A stretch of 64,000 nucleotides of DNA from Chryseobacterium limigenitum (lineage in GTDB: Bacteria; Bacteroidota; Bacteroidia; Flavobacteriales; Weeksellaceae), in the NCBI RefSeq assembly GCF_900114875.1, contig NZ_FPKW01000019.1, positions 23,534-87,533 on the forward strand, read 5' to 3'. Made by a program: the position numbers and the translations under genes. The notes under the pieces were generated by a model that saw only the letters and a program-made list of their open reading frames with translations, searched no databases and was not told where the DNA came from. Position 1 is the stretch's first letter, and each line of letters starts with the position of its first letter. Below, in pieces: positions 54,484 through 61,525 of this stretch.

Positions 54484-54721
54484 AGTTTAGATCTTCTGTT
54501 TGATTCAATAAAATACAGATAAAAGATCCATTTTTTATTTTCTCATAATCAAGACTTCCAAAAACAGGTTCAAAAACTTCTTGCTTTACAAATAATTGGT
54601 TTTCAATAAAATCTGTGTCATTTGTAATATAAAAATCACTATACTTAAATGTTGTTTTTGGCAGGAACTTTAAGCCTATGATTTCACCTAAGCAAATGTG
54701 GGAAAATTTTAAAATATTCAT
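54368..54721 (-). CDS. Hypothetical protein, probable N-terminal part of the HEPN gene
   Basis: 117 residues, no family recognised for it alone: SHICLGEIIGLKFLPK, then VFEPVFGSLDYEKIKNGSFI, then NYVQNFAADIISTLWRISDN. The last 38 codons overlap the HEPN ORF in another frame. The overlap encodes a plausible amphipathic helix in this frame and a hydrophobic helix in the other. A one-base change around 54410-54425 (a TTTT run) would fuse the two. A 41-residue stub related to its N-terminus lies at 53597-53722. Confidence 0.55.
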   Translation of the reverse strand: MNILKFSHICLGEIIGLKFLPKTTFKYSDFYITNDTDFIENQLFVKQEVFEPVFGSLDYEKIKNGSFICILLNQTEDLNYVQNFAADIISTLWRISDNSIYVILLYSYSKWIKSLPW

Positions 54722-54843
54722 GGTTATTTTTTAGTTTCCACGAATATATAAATATTTACTAAGGTTACATAATCTGTTTATTAAATCGTTAGAATTCGGG
54801 GATCCGGGGGTCAATCTTAAAAGTTGGGGACTAAGCAAAAAAA

Positions 54844-54864
54844 ATCCCGAAGTGAATTCGGGAT
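54844..54864 (-). terminator. Terminator of the tRNA cluster
   Basis: Stem ATCCCGAA/TTCGGGAT with a 5-base loop and eight U in minus-strand RNA, 8 bp after tRNA-Thr(GGT). Confidence 0.85.
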
Positions 54865-54872
54865 GTAACGAG

Positions 54873-54944
54873 AGCCAACTACGGGACTTGAACCCGTGAC
54901 CTCTTCCTTACCAAGGAAGCACTCTACCGCTGAGCTAAGTCGGC
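54873..54944 (-). tRNA. tRNA-Thr (GGT anticodon)
   Basis: 72 nt, acceptor GCCGACT/AGTTGGC, anticodon loop TTGGTAA between CTTCC/GGAAG. No CCA is encoded. Last tRNA of the cluster. In most bacteria tuf follows directly; here tuf is 11.5 kb away. Confidence 0.95.
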
Positions 54945-54987
54945 CTTAAACAAAAAAATCACGCTAAAGATAGAGTGATTTTTTTTG

Positions 54988-55060
54988 AGCGAAAGACGAG
55001 GGTCGAACTCGCGACATTCAGCTTGGAAGGCTGACGCTCTACCAACTGAGCTACTTTCGC
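54988..55060 (-). tRNA. tRNA-Gly (TCC anticodon), copy 1
   Basis: 73 nt, acceptor GCGAAAG/CTTTCGC, anticodon loop CTTCCAA. Identical to the copy at 55414-55486. Confidence 0.95.
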
Positions 55061-55147
55061 AATTTTGTTTCCAAAATTATTGGTTAACGTTTTGCAAATT
55101 TAGGAAAATCCTTTTTAATTTGCAAACTTTTTTTTCAATATAAACTG

Positions 55148-55228
55148 TGGGAAGAGCAGGATTCGAACCTGCGAAGCCGAAGCAACTGAGTTACAGTCAG
55201 TCCCATTTAGCCACTCTGGAATCTTCCC
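55148..55228 (-). tRNA. tRNA-Tyr (GTA anticodon), copy 1
   Basis: 81 nt with the long variable arm of tRNA-Tyr, acceptor GGGAAGA/TCTTCCC, anticodon loop CTGTAAC. Discriminator A. Confidence 0.95.
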
Positions 55229-55246
55229 GAATGTTTATATTAAATG

Positions 55247-55320
55247 AGCCTCCAGAGGGACTCGAACCCACGACCTGCTGATTACAAATCAGCTGCTCTA
55301 GCCAACTGAGCTATGGAGGC
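55247..55320 (-). tRNA. tRNA-Thr (TGT anticodon), copy 1
   Basis: 74 nt, acceptor GCCTCCA/TGGAGGC, anticodon loop TTTGTAA. Confidence 0.95.
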
Positions 55321-55413
55321 AATTTTAATGTTGTGACTGAAAGCTTTTGAGAAAATTCTACTCTAACCTTTTCAGTAGTTAAAAAAAATCATTCTTTTCA
55401 GTCTGACTTTTTG

Positions 55414-55486
55414 AGCGAAAGACGAGGGTCGAACTCGCGACATTCAGCTTGGAAGGCTGACGCTCTACCAACTGAGCTACTTTCGC
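55414..55486 (-). tRNA. tRNA-Gly (TCC anticodon), copy 2
   Basis: 73 nt, same sequence as copy 1; part of the duplicated unit. Confidence 0.95.
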
Positions 55487-55577
55487 AATTTTGTTTCCAA
55501 AACTATTGGTTTAACGGTTTGCAAATCTAAGAAACTTTCTTGAAACCTGCAAGACTTTTTTTTACAAATATAAACCG

Positions 55578-55658
55578 TGGGAAGAGCAGGATTCGAACCT
55601 GCGAAGCCGAAGCAACTGAGTTACAGTCAGTCCCATTTAGCCACTCTGGAATCTTCCC
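55578..55658 (-). tRNA. tRNA-Tyr (GTA anticodon), copy 2
   Basis: 81 nt, same sequence as copy 1. The base pair just outside the 3' end differs from copy 1. Confidence 0.95.
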
Positions 55659-55676
55659 GAATGTTTATATTAAATG

Positions 55677-55750
55677 AGCCTCCAGAGGGACTCGAACCCA
55701 CGACCTGCTGATTACAAATCAGCTGCTCTAGCCAACTGAGCTATGGAGGC
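55677..55750 (-). tRNA. tRNA-Thr (TGT anticodon), copy 2
   Basis: 74 nt, same sequence as copy 1. First tRNA of the transcript, about 47 bp after the promoter. Confidence 0.95.
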
Positions 55751-55796
55751 ATAATTAAAAAGAATTCAAAAGAACGCTGTTCCCTTTTTGCGATTG

Positions 55797-55827
55797 CAAA
55801 GATAGAACGGTTTTTTTGAATTCTCAA
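55797..55827 (-). promoter_or_regulatory. Promoter of the tRNA cluster
   Basis: Minus-strand TTG (55827-55825)-N20-TATCTTTG (55804-55797), the same elements and spacing as the rpoB promoter. Confidence 0.65.
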
Positions 55828-55858
55828 ATTTTTTTATGACTTTTTTTATCTTTTTTTT

Positions 55859-56149
55859 CTACGCCAACTCTTTTTTCTTGATTAGTAGCTTTTTAGCAGT
55901 ATCAACACAAAGGTCTAAACTTTCTTCAAAAGTTGCAGATGTCTTTTTAACGACAATATCGTCACCCGGAACTGCCAAGATAAGCTCGGTAGTTTTATTT
56001 ATTTTATCTGCAGCATTCTCTACTTTTAAAAACACTTTACATTCATGAATTTTGTCGTAAAAAGTTTCAAGTTTACTTACTTTTTTTTCAATGTGTGACT
56101 CTAGTGGTTCGTGTGGAGTTAAACCAATTGACTGTACTGTGATCTTCAT
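55859..56149 (-). CDS. hpf: Ribosome hibernation-promoting factor (short form)
   Basis: A 96-residue HPF/RaiA-family protein that binds the 30S decoding region of idle ribosomes. The family pattern is KITVQSIGLTPHEPLESHIE, then VSKLETFYDKIHECKVFLKV and GDDIVVKKTSATFEESLDLC. No C-terminal dimerisation domain, so it is the short form. Its start overlaps the recombinase stop by 4 bp. Confidence 0.9.
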   Translation of the reverse strand: MKITVQSIGLTPHEPLESHIEKKVSKLETFYDKIHECKVFLKVENAADKINKTTELILAVPGDDIVVKKTSATFEESLDLCVDTAKKLLIKKKELA

Positions 56150-57033
56150 AATTCTTCTTTTTTAGATGCTCTTGGATGAGCCTGATTAAACACTTTTTTC
56201 AATTGTTCGATATTAGCATTCGTATAGACTTGAGTACTTGCAAGGCTGGAATGTCCTAATATTTTTTTTACTTTCGATATCTCTGCCCCATTGTCCAAAA
56301 CGTGTGTAGCAAAGCTATGACGAAGGATGTGAGGACTTCTTTTTTCTTTTGTTGTTATAAGACTAAGGTACTTATTAACTACCACATAAACAAATTTTTC
56401 ATTGAGTTTTTTGCCTTTCTTGCTGACGAAAAAATACAATTCGTGCTCGCTCTGCGGTTTCCTTATTTCTAAATAACTTCTAAGCAGATTTGCAAGATCT
56501 TGAGAGATCGGGATGTATCTTTCTTTATTTCCCTTTCCTATAATTTTGAGGTCGTTTCTGCCTAAATCTACATTCTCAAATATCAAGCCACAAAGTTCAG
56601 CTTTTCGAATTCCGGTCTGATATAAAACTTCCATGATGCATTTTTCAAGAATATCATGCTTTTCCTCAAAAATTTGGTCATTAAGAACCTGCATTTCTTC
56701 TTTAGACATGGGAATTTGCTTCTCTGCGTAAAATTTAAGGGAAGATACAGTCTCAGTAGGAGAAACCCTGATTTCGCCTATTTTTAAAAGGAAATGGTAG
56801 AAGCTTCGGAGTGAAGAGAGTTTTCTGTTGATACTTCTCTTGGCAATATTATTTTCGCTGAGTTCAACGATAAAATTTCTGATGACTTTTTTGTCTGCTT
56901 TGGAAATATCTTCGGAGGATTCTGTTTTGAGATAGAAATGAGAAAAATCCTCAAGGTCTTTTTTATAGCTTGTAATAGTGTGAGGAGAATATCTCTTCTC
57001 GAGCTGTAAATATTCTAAAAATTTATCTAACAT
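56146..57033 (-). CDS. xerC: Tyrosine recombinase XerC/XerD type
   Basis: 295 residues from MLDKFLEYLQLEKRYS; an upstream Met at 57051 sits almost at the predicted transcription start. It has an N-terminal core-binding domain (about 1-90) and a catalytic domain with Arg143 (GIRKAE), His235 and Arg238 (HILRHSFATH), His261 (LGHSSLASTQ) and nucleophile Tyr270 (QVYTN), all present. The length and the place between rpsU and hpf match the chromosomal dimer-resolution recombinase of flavobacteria rather than a phage integrase. A minus-strand TATATTTG (57073-57066) is its likely -7 element. Confidence 0.9.
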   Translation of the reverse strand: MLDKFLEYLQLEKRYSPHTITSYKKDLEDFSHFYLKTESSEDISKADKKVIRNFIVELSENNIAKRSINRKLSSLRSFYHFLLKIGEIRVSPTETVSSLKFYAEKQIPMSKEEMQVLNDQIFEEKHDILEKCIMEVLYQTGIRKAELCGLIFENVDLGRNDLKIIGKGNKERYIPISQDLANLLRSYLEIRKPQSEHELYFFVSKKGKKLNEKFVYVVVNKYLSLITTKEKRSPHILRHSFATHVLDNGAEISKVKKILGHSSLASTQVYTNANIEQLKKVFNQAHPRASKKEEL

Positions 57034-57116
57034 TGATGAGGGCGTAAACAAAAAAATTCACTCCTCAAATATAGTATTTAAGAAGTGAATTTAGTATGTG
57101 TTTAAGAAAAAAATTC

Positions 57117-57314
57117 TTAAGCCTGTTCTTCCTTGCTAAGTGCTCTTTGCTTATAAGCAGCTTTCAATTTAGACTGTCTTAAACTTACAGAAGGCTTGAT
57201 AAACGCTTGTCTAGATCTCAATTGACGAACTGTACCCGTTTTATCAAATTTTCTTTTATATTTCTTTAGTGCTCTATCGATGGATTCACCATCTTTTACA
57301 GGAATTATTAACAT
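57117..57314 (-). CDS. rpsU: 30S ribosomal protein S21
   Basis: A 65-residue basic protein: MLIIPVKDGESIDRALKKYK, RKFDKTGTVRQLRSRQAFIK, then PSVSLRQSKLKAAYK. It joins the 30S late, near the 16S rRNA 3' end. In Bacteroidota bS21 takes part in hiding the anti-Shine-Dalgarno sequence. Consensus promoter 24-53 bp upstream. Confidence 0.95.
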   Translation of the reverse strand: MLIIPVKDGESIDRALKKYKRKFDKTGTVRQLRSRQAFIKPSVSLRQSKLKAAYKQRALSKEEQA

Positions 57315-57769
57315 ATTTTACATCTCATTTTGAGTTGCAAAAGTATACATTTTTTATTAAGCCACAAAATTTTATTTTAATTTAAATTTAAAACTTATCC
57401 GGAAAAGGATCTATTGGATGTTTTAATTATATTAAATCAAGCATAAAACCTTTACGCTTATCCTAAAAAATTAACTTAAAAATAAAAAATATTTCAAATA
57501 AACAATAAAATAAATATCAAAATAAAATTAATCAGCCTAATATATTGTTATTTTATTTATTTTTGCAAAAAACTAACAGTCAAATAAGTATGGGAGCTAC
57601 ATTATTTTTATCCAGCTAATCTTTTCTCTTTGAAGGAAATGAAGTTCTCTATAATTTCACATCCTTTATTCATGGTTATTTATATAAGATCTTATCATTT
57701 CTCTGAGGTCTTAAAATGATCCTACTTTTTGACAAAACAGATAAACACACCCTTATTATTTATTAAGCA
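57315..57769. promoter_or_regulatory. Divergent rpsU / giant-protein region with rpsU promoter
   Basis: The rpsU promoter is minus-strand TTG (57367-57365)-N19-TACTTTTG (57345-57338). For the plus-strand gene a TATTTTTG word (57558-57565) could be a -7 element, with no good -33 word, giving a leader of about 200 nt. No other gene is seen. Confidence 0.6.
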
Positions 57770-60700
57770 ATGATTAAAAAATTATTACTTTCGTTTTTAT
57801 TCATCTTTCACATTACCATTTTCGCACAGGAAGATTGTGTTTCTGCGATTACAGTATGTGGAAATTCGAATATAAATTATACTCCATCAGGAATAGGAAA
57901 TACTGACGAAAACCTTGGAGGGTGTCTGTCGACCGGCGAACATAATTCGGTCTGGTATAAATTCACGATTGCAACAAGCGGAACACTTACATTTAATTTA
58001 ATTCCAACCGGGCCTGTAGATTACGATTGGGCGATTTACGGACCGAATGTAAGCTGTTCCAGCCGAGGATTTCCAATCAGATGTAATGCATCGGGAGCCC
58101 TTACGAGTACCGGAATGAACATGACCAACACCAACACAACATCCGGAGGAGGAGCCACTGATCCTTACTGCAGATATATGGATGTAGTAGCCGGACAAAC
58201 CTATTATTTATACCTTGACAATTGGTCTACAACCGTATATACCTTTAATCTAACATGGGGAGGAACGGCAACATTTGTTTCACCGTTCAATAACTCTACC
58301 TTAGCTCCCAATCCTTTTATTGCTCCAGGAAGTCCGGGACCGAATGCCAATTCGCCCAGAGAAATATCTATCTGCAGCAACAGCAATACATTTGATTTCA
58401 GCTCATTATCTACGGGAATAATAAATGGAAATCCTAATTTTACAGTTTCTTATTTTAACAATGTTAATGATGCGACAACCGGAAGCAACCCTATTACCAC
58501 TCCAACCACAGTCAATACAACGAATACTTATTATTATAATGTAAGTTATCATGACCCGAATAATCCGACGAGTGTAATTAATTCATGTAAACAGACGAAT
58601 GCTATTATTTTCAAAAATAAAAGCCTAACAGCTAACATCAGCTCTACCAGCACTACTCTATGCCCTAGCGGAAATATAATATTGACTTCAAACAACGCAA
58701 CCGGCAACACATGGTCTACTGGAGCTACCACCCAATCTATCACGATAACAACACCAGGAACTTACACATTAACAAGCACTAACGGAACATGTACAAGTCC
58801 GCAAGCCTCTGTTGTCATTACCCAAGATACAGATCCTAATGTACAAATTGCCGGAAATCTTGTTTTATGTGAATCTCCGACACAGCTCACCGCCTCAGCT
58901 AATGGAACGGGAAATATTTACACCTGGTCAAACGGCGGAATAGGAAACAGTATTTCTGTCTCAACGGCGGGAACTTATACAGTGACCGTAAAAACTCCTG
59001 GAAACTGTCTATATCAAAAATCAGTAACTGTGACACAGGGAATCGTTCCGACCGTGCAGAATTCAAGCTTAAGCCAATGTTCAGGTTCTGGCACGGCAAC
59101 TTTTGACCTAACTTCAGCACAGCCAAATATCAGCACAACATCGAGTATCAATTTTGATTATTATATCAATCAGGCAGATGCTTTAGCTGGAAATACAAAT
59201 ACCATCTCTACTCCGACAGCTTACGTTTCAGGAAACGCAACGATTTATGTAAGAGTAAAATCTTTAACCTGTTCAAAAGTTGCGGAATTACAATTAATTG
59301 TCAATCAAAAACCAATTCCAACAATTACCGCTTCTTCAAATCTCATCTGTACCAACAATACAATTACTTTGACTTCTAATTTCCCCACAGGAAATACTTG
59401 GTCAACAGGGCAAAATACTCAAAGTATTACAGTAAACACCGCAGGAACATATACTTTAACCAATAATAATGGAAACTGCACAAGCGATCCTGTATCAATT
59501 ACAATTTCTCAAAGCATAGATCCAAATGTTCAAATTACAGGAAATTTAACACCATGTGATGGCGCTTCAACAGTTTTAACAGCTACGGCAAATGGTACAG
59601 GAAATACATTTTCATGGTCAAACGGAGTAAGCACAGCAACAAATACCGTAACAACCTCGGGAGTTTACACGGTAACAGTTACTACACCTACAGGATGTCA
59701 ATATCAAAAATCCGTAACCGTAACTATGAACCCTCCTATTATTGTAAATATTGATATTCCACTGCAAATTACCTGCGCTAATTTACAAGTTACATTAAAC
59801 GCAGCTTCCTCTGTATATCAATCAGGAAGCACATTTTTATGGACTGCGACAGGCGGCGGAACCATTTTATCAGGAGCTAATACCTTAACCCCAACTGTTA
59901 ATAATAGCGGAACTTATACACTTACCATTACCAGTTCATCAGGTTGTACTAAACAGGGTTTTGTAACCGTAACAAAAAATACAACACCTCCCATTCTGAT
60001 TATTAATGCACCCAAACTTACAATTTGTAAAGGAGAATCTGTCGTACTTACTGCTTCCGGAGGAGTTACATACACTTGGACCGGTCTTACGGGTAATGGA
60101 AATACTCAAACGGTTTCTCCAACAACGACAACAACGTATACCGTAACAGGAATTGGTGCCAATGGCTGTACTGCTCAAACTTCAGCATCAATTACAATTA
60201 AAGTTGTTCCCGAAATTGTTTCTACCTTACATAATGTTGAAATGTGTAAAGGAGACAAAGCATTATTAGATGCGGGATCAGGCCCAAATTACACCTACAA
60301 TTGGAGTACAGGAGCTACAACACAAACAATAACTACAGAATTAGCAGGAACTTATACTGTAACCATTAGTAATGGAGTTTGTTCTAAAATATTCACCGCC
60401 ACGGTTTCTTATACTGTAACTCCAGAAATTCTGGAAGTAATTTACAAAGACAATACTTTAACAATCAATGTTAAAAATAATGGAAATCTACCGTTAGAAT
60501 ATTCTATTGACGGGGGTGTAACATGGCAGTCTTCAAGTATTTTCACTAATGTTCTCAGAAACACTCAATATTCAATCAGGGTAAAAAGCAGAGGCGCACT
60601 TTGCTATTCGGATATGGAATATTATACTTTTTTCATGTCTAATGTCATTACTCCAAACAGTGATGGTAAAAATGATGTTATCGACTTCAGTGAGATCAGT

Positions 60701-60907
60701 AAATATGGAAATTTTGAAGGAAGTATATTCGATAGATATGGAAAGTCTGTATTTAATGCCAGTACAAAAAATCCTATCTGGAACGGACGATATCTAGAAA
60801 GACCTCTGCCAACCGGAACCTATTGGTATAAATTATTCTGGGAAGACCGAAGAAGTAAAAAGCCGGTTCAGCTTTCAGGATGGGTTTTACTTAAAAACAG
60901 AGATTAG
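57770..60907 (+). CDS. Giant T9SS type B (gliding-motility-type) secreted repeat protein
   Basis: 1045 residues. A signal peptide (to ITIFAQ) is followed by an N-terminal beta domain (about 20-170, VWYKFTIATSGTLTFNLIP). Several Ig/PKD-like repeats follow (about 190-950) of the NTWSTGATTQSI-TxxxAGTYTLT kind, often paired with CTSxxxSVTITQ and ending in VTVTK words. A gliding-motility-associated C-terminal domain (about 955-1045, ITPNSDGKNDVIDFSE to GWVLLKNRD) is the type B T9SS signal, which is usually exported with PorP/SprF partners. Predicted cell-surface adhesin-like filament; the ligand is unknown. Each repeat has two Cys, possibly disulfide bonded. Confidence 0.9.
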   Translation: MIKKLLLSFLFIFHITIFAQEDCVSAITVCGNSNINYTPSGIGNTDENLGGCLSTGEHNSVWYKFTIATSGTLTFNLIPTGPVDYDWAIYGPNVSCSSRGFPIRCNASGALTSTGMNMTNTNTTSGGGATDPYCRYMDVVAGQTYYLYLDNWSTTVYTFNLTWGGTATFVSPFNNSTLAPNPFIAPGSPGPNANSPREISICSNSNTFDFSSLSTGIINGNPNFTVSYFNNVNDATTGSNPITTPTTVNTTNTYYYNVSYHDPNNPTSVINSCKQTNAIIFKNKSLTANISSTSTTLCPSGNIILTSNNATGNTWSTGATTQSITITTPGTYTLTSTNGTCTSPQASVVITQDTDPNVQIAGNLVLCESPTQLTASANGTGNIYTWSNGGIGNSISVSTAGTYTVTVKTPGNCLYQKSVTVTQGIVPTVQNSSLSQCSGSGTATFDLTSAQPNISTTSSINFDYYINQADALAGNTNTISTPTAYVSGNATIYVRVKSLTCSKVAELQLIVNQKPIPTITASSNLICTNNTITLTSNFPTGNTWSTGQNTQSITVNTAGTYTLTNNNGNCTSDPVSITISQSIDPNVQITGNLTPCDGASTVLTATANGTGNTFSWSNGVSTATNTVTTSGVYTVTVTTPTGCQYQKSVTVTMNPPIIVNIDIPLQITCANLQVTLNAASSVYQSGSTFLWTATGGGTILSGANTLTPTVNNSGTYTLTITSSSGCTKQGFVTVTKNTTPPILIINAPKLTICKGESVVLTASGGVTYTWTGLTGNGNTQTVSPTTTTTYTVTGIGANGCTAQTSASITIKVVPEIVSTLHNVEMCKGDKALLDAGSGPNYTYNWSTGATTQTITTELAGTYTVTISNGVCSKIFTATVSYTVTPEILEVIYKDNTLTINVKNNGNLPLEYSIDGGVTWQSSSIFTNVLRNTQYSIRVKSRGALCYSDMEYYTFFMSNVITPNSDGKNDVIDFSEISKYGNFEGSIFDRYGKSVFNASTKNPIWNGRYLERPLPTGTYWYKLFWEDRRSKKPVQLSGWVLLKNRD

Positions 60908-60923
60908 ATTAAATTAAATTTTA

Positions 60924-60953
60924 AAATGTCAGGATATAAATTCTGGCATTTTT
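60924..60953 (+). terminator. Terminator after the giant secreted protein
   Basis: Stem AATGTCAG/CTGGCATT followed by a T run. Confidence 0.75.
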
Positions 60954-61040
60954 TATTGATTAAAACTACATTTTTGAAAATGCTGATTTAATATGAACCA
61001 TATTTAAACAAAAAAAATTATCTTTGCAATCTTATCTACT

Positions 61041-61436
61041 GGGGTTGACTGGTTTCGACAGCAAGGTCAATGGGTAAGTAAGCATGCAGAGAACCGTAGC
61101 GCGATCTCTTTAATCCCTTGCTACAAACTTTTAACTGGCAACGAAGAGTTCGCTCTTGCAGCTTAATCCGAATAAAGTAAGATTCAAGCGCTTTCCCGAA
61201 GATAGTAAGGAAGCAAGATGTCTCACAAATGCTCCGTTCTACGGCGTTTGATCCTGAGATATAGGAATGTAGAAATAAGGTTTTAGATGCTTTGGCTAAA
61301 ACTCGAAAATCTCAGAAGATAAGCTGGAAGTTGGGTGTCTATCCTCTGCCTTCAGTCGAAAATCAATGGTAGAATAAGCATGTAGAAATCTTATGTATTG
61401 CTTGTTTGGACGAGGGTTCGAATCCCTCCAACTCCA
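61041..61436 (+). ncRNA. ssrA: Transfer-messenger RNA (tmRNA)
   Basis: The 5' end GGGGTTGACTGGTTTCGACA and 3' end GGTTCGAATCCCTCCAACTC form the tRNA-like domain; the 3' CCA is not fully encoded. The tag frame at 61137-61166 reads GNEEFALAA then TAA, with the usual protease-recognised ALAA end. A TATCTTTG -7 element lies at 61019-61026, and a hairpin terminator follows at 61444-61485. It rescues stalled ribosomes with SmpB. Its 3' end is a frequent integration site, and the next 2.5 kb look island-like. Confidence 0.95.
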
Positions 61437-61443
61437 CAAAATA

Positions 61444-61485
61444 AAAACCTTAAATCACTAACAATAAGTAATTTAAGGTTTTTTA
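61444..61485 (+). terminator. tmRNA terminator
   Basis: Stem AAACCTTAAAT/ATTTAAGGTTT with T run; the loop is about 15 bases. Confidence 0.8.
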
Positions 61486-61525
61486 TTTTTATAATCTGTA
61501 CGATTACTGTACGGTAGTTTATTTA

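Larger units (their letters stand above)
54988..55750. repeat. Tandem duplication of the Thr-Tyr-Gly tRNA triplet
   Basis: Two units with period 426-430 bp (Gly at 54988/55414, Tyr at 55148/55578, Thr at 55247/55677). The tRNA parts appear identical. The spacers after Tyr and Gly are nearly so, with a few substitutions and short indels. Unit boundaries lie in the Thr-Gly spacer. Confidence 0.85.

Noticed and set aside
54797..54813. EcoRI and BamHI sites close together (GAATTC...GGATCC), as in a cloning vector
   Set aside because: The flanks do not match a known polylinker and are ordinary AT-rich genomic DNA; chance or an IS scar is more likely.
56146..57033. Tyrosine recombinase as a phage or island integrase
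   Set aside because: Its length, operon with hpf and place next to rpsU match the housekeeping XerC/D recombinase of flavobacteria.
57770..60907. Repeated words in the giant gene as a CRISPR-like array
   Set aside because: The repeats are protein-level Ig/PKD modules in one open frame, unequal in length and sequence.
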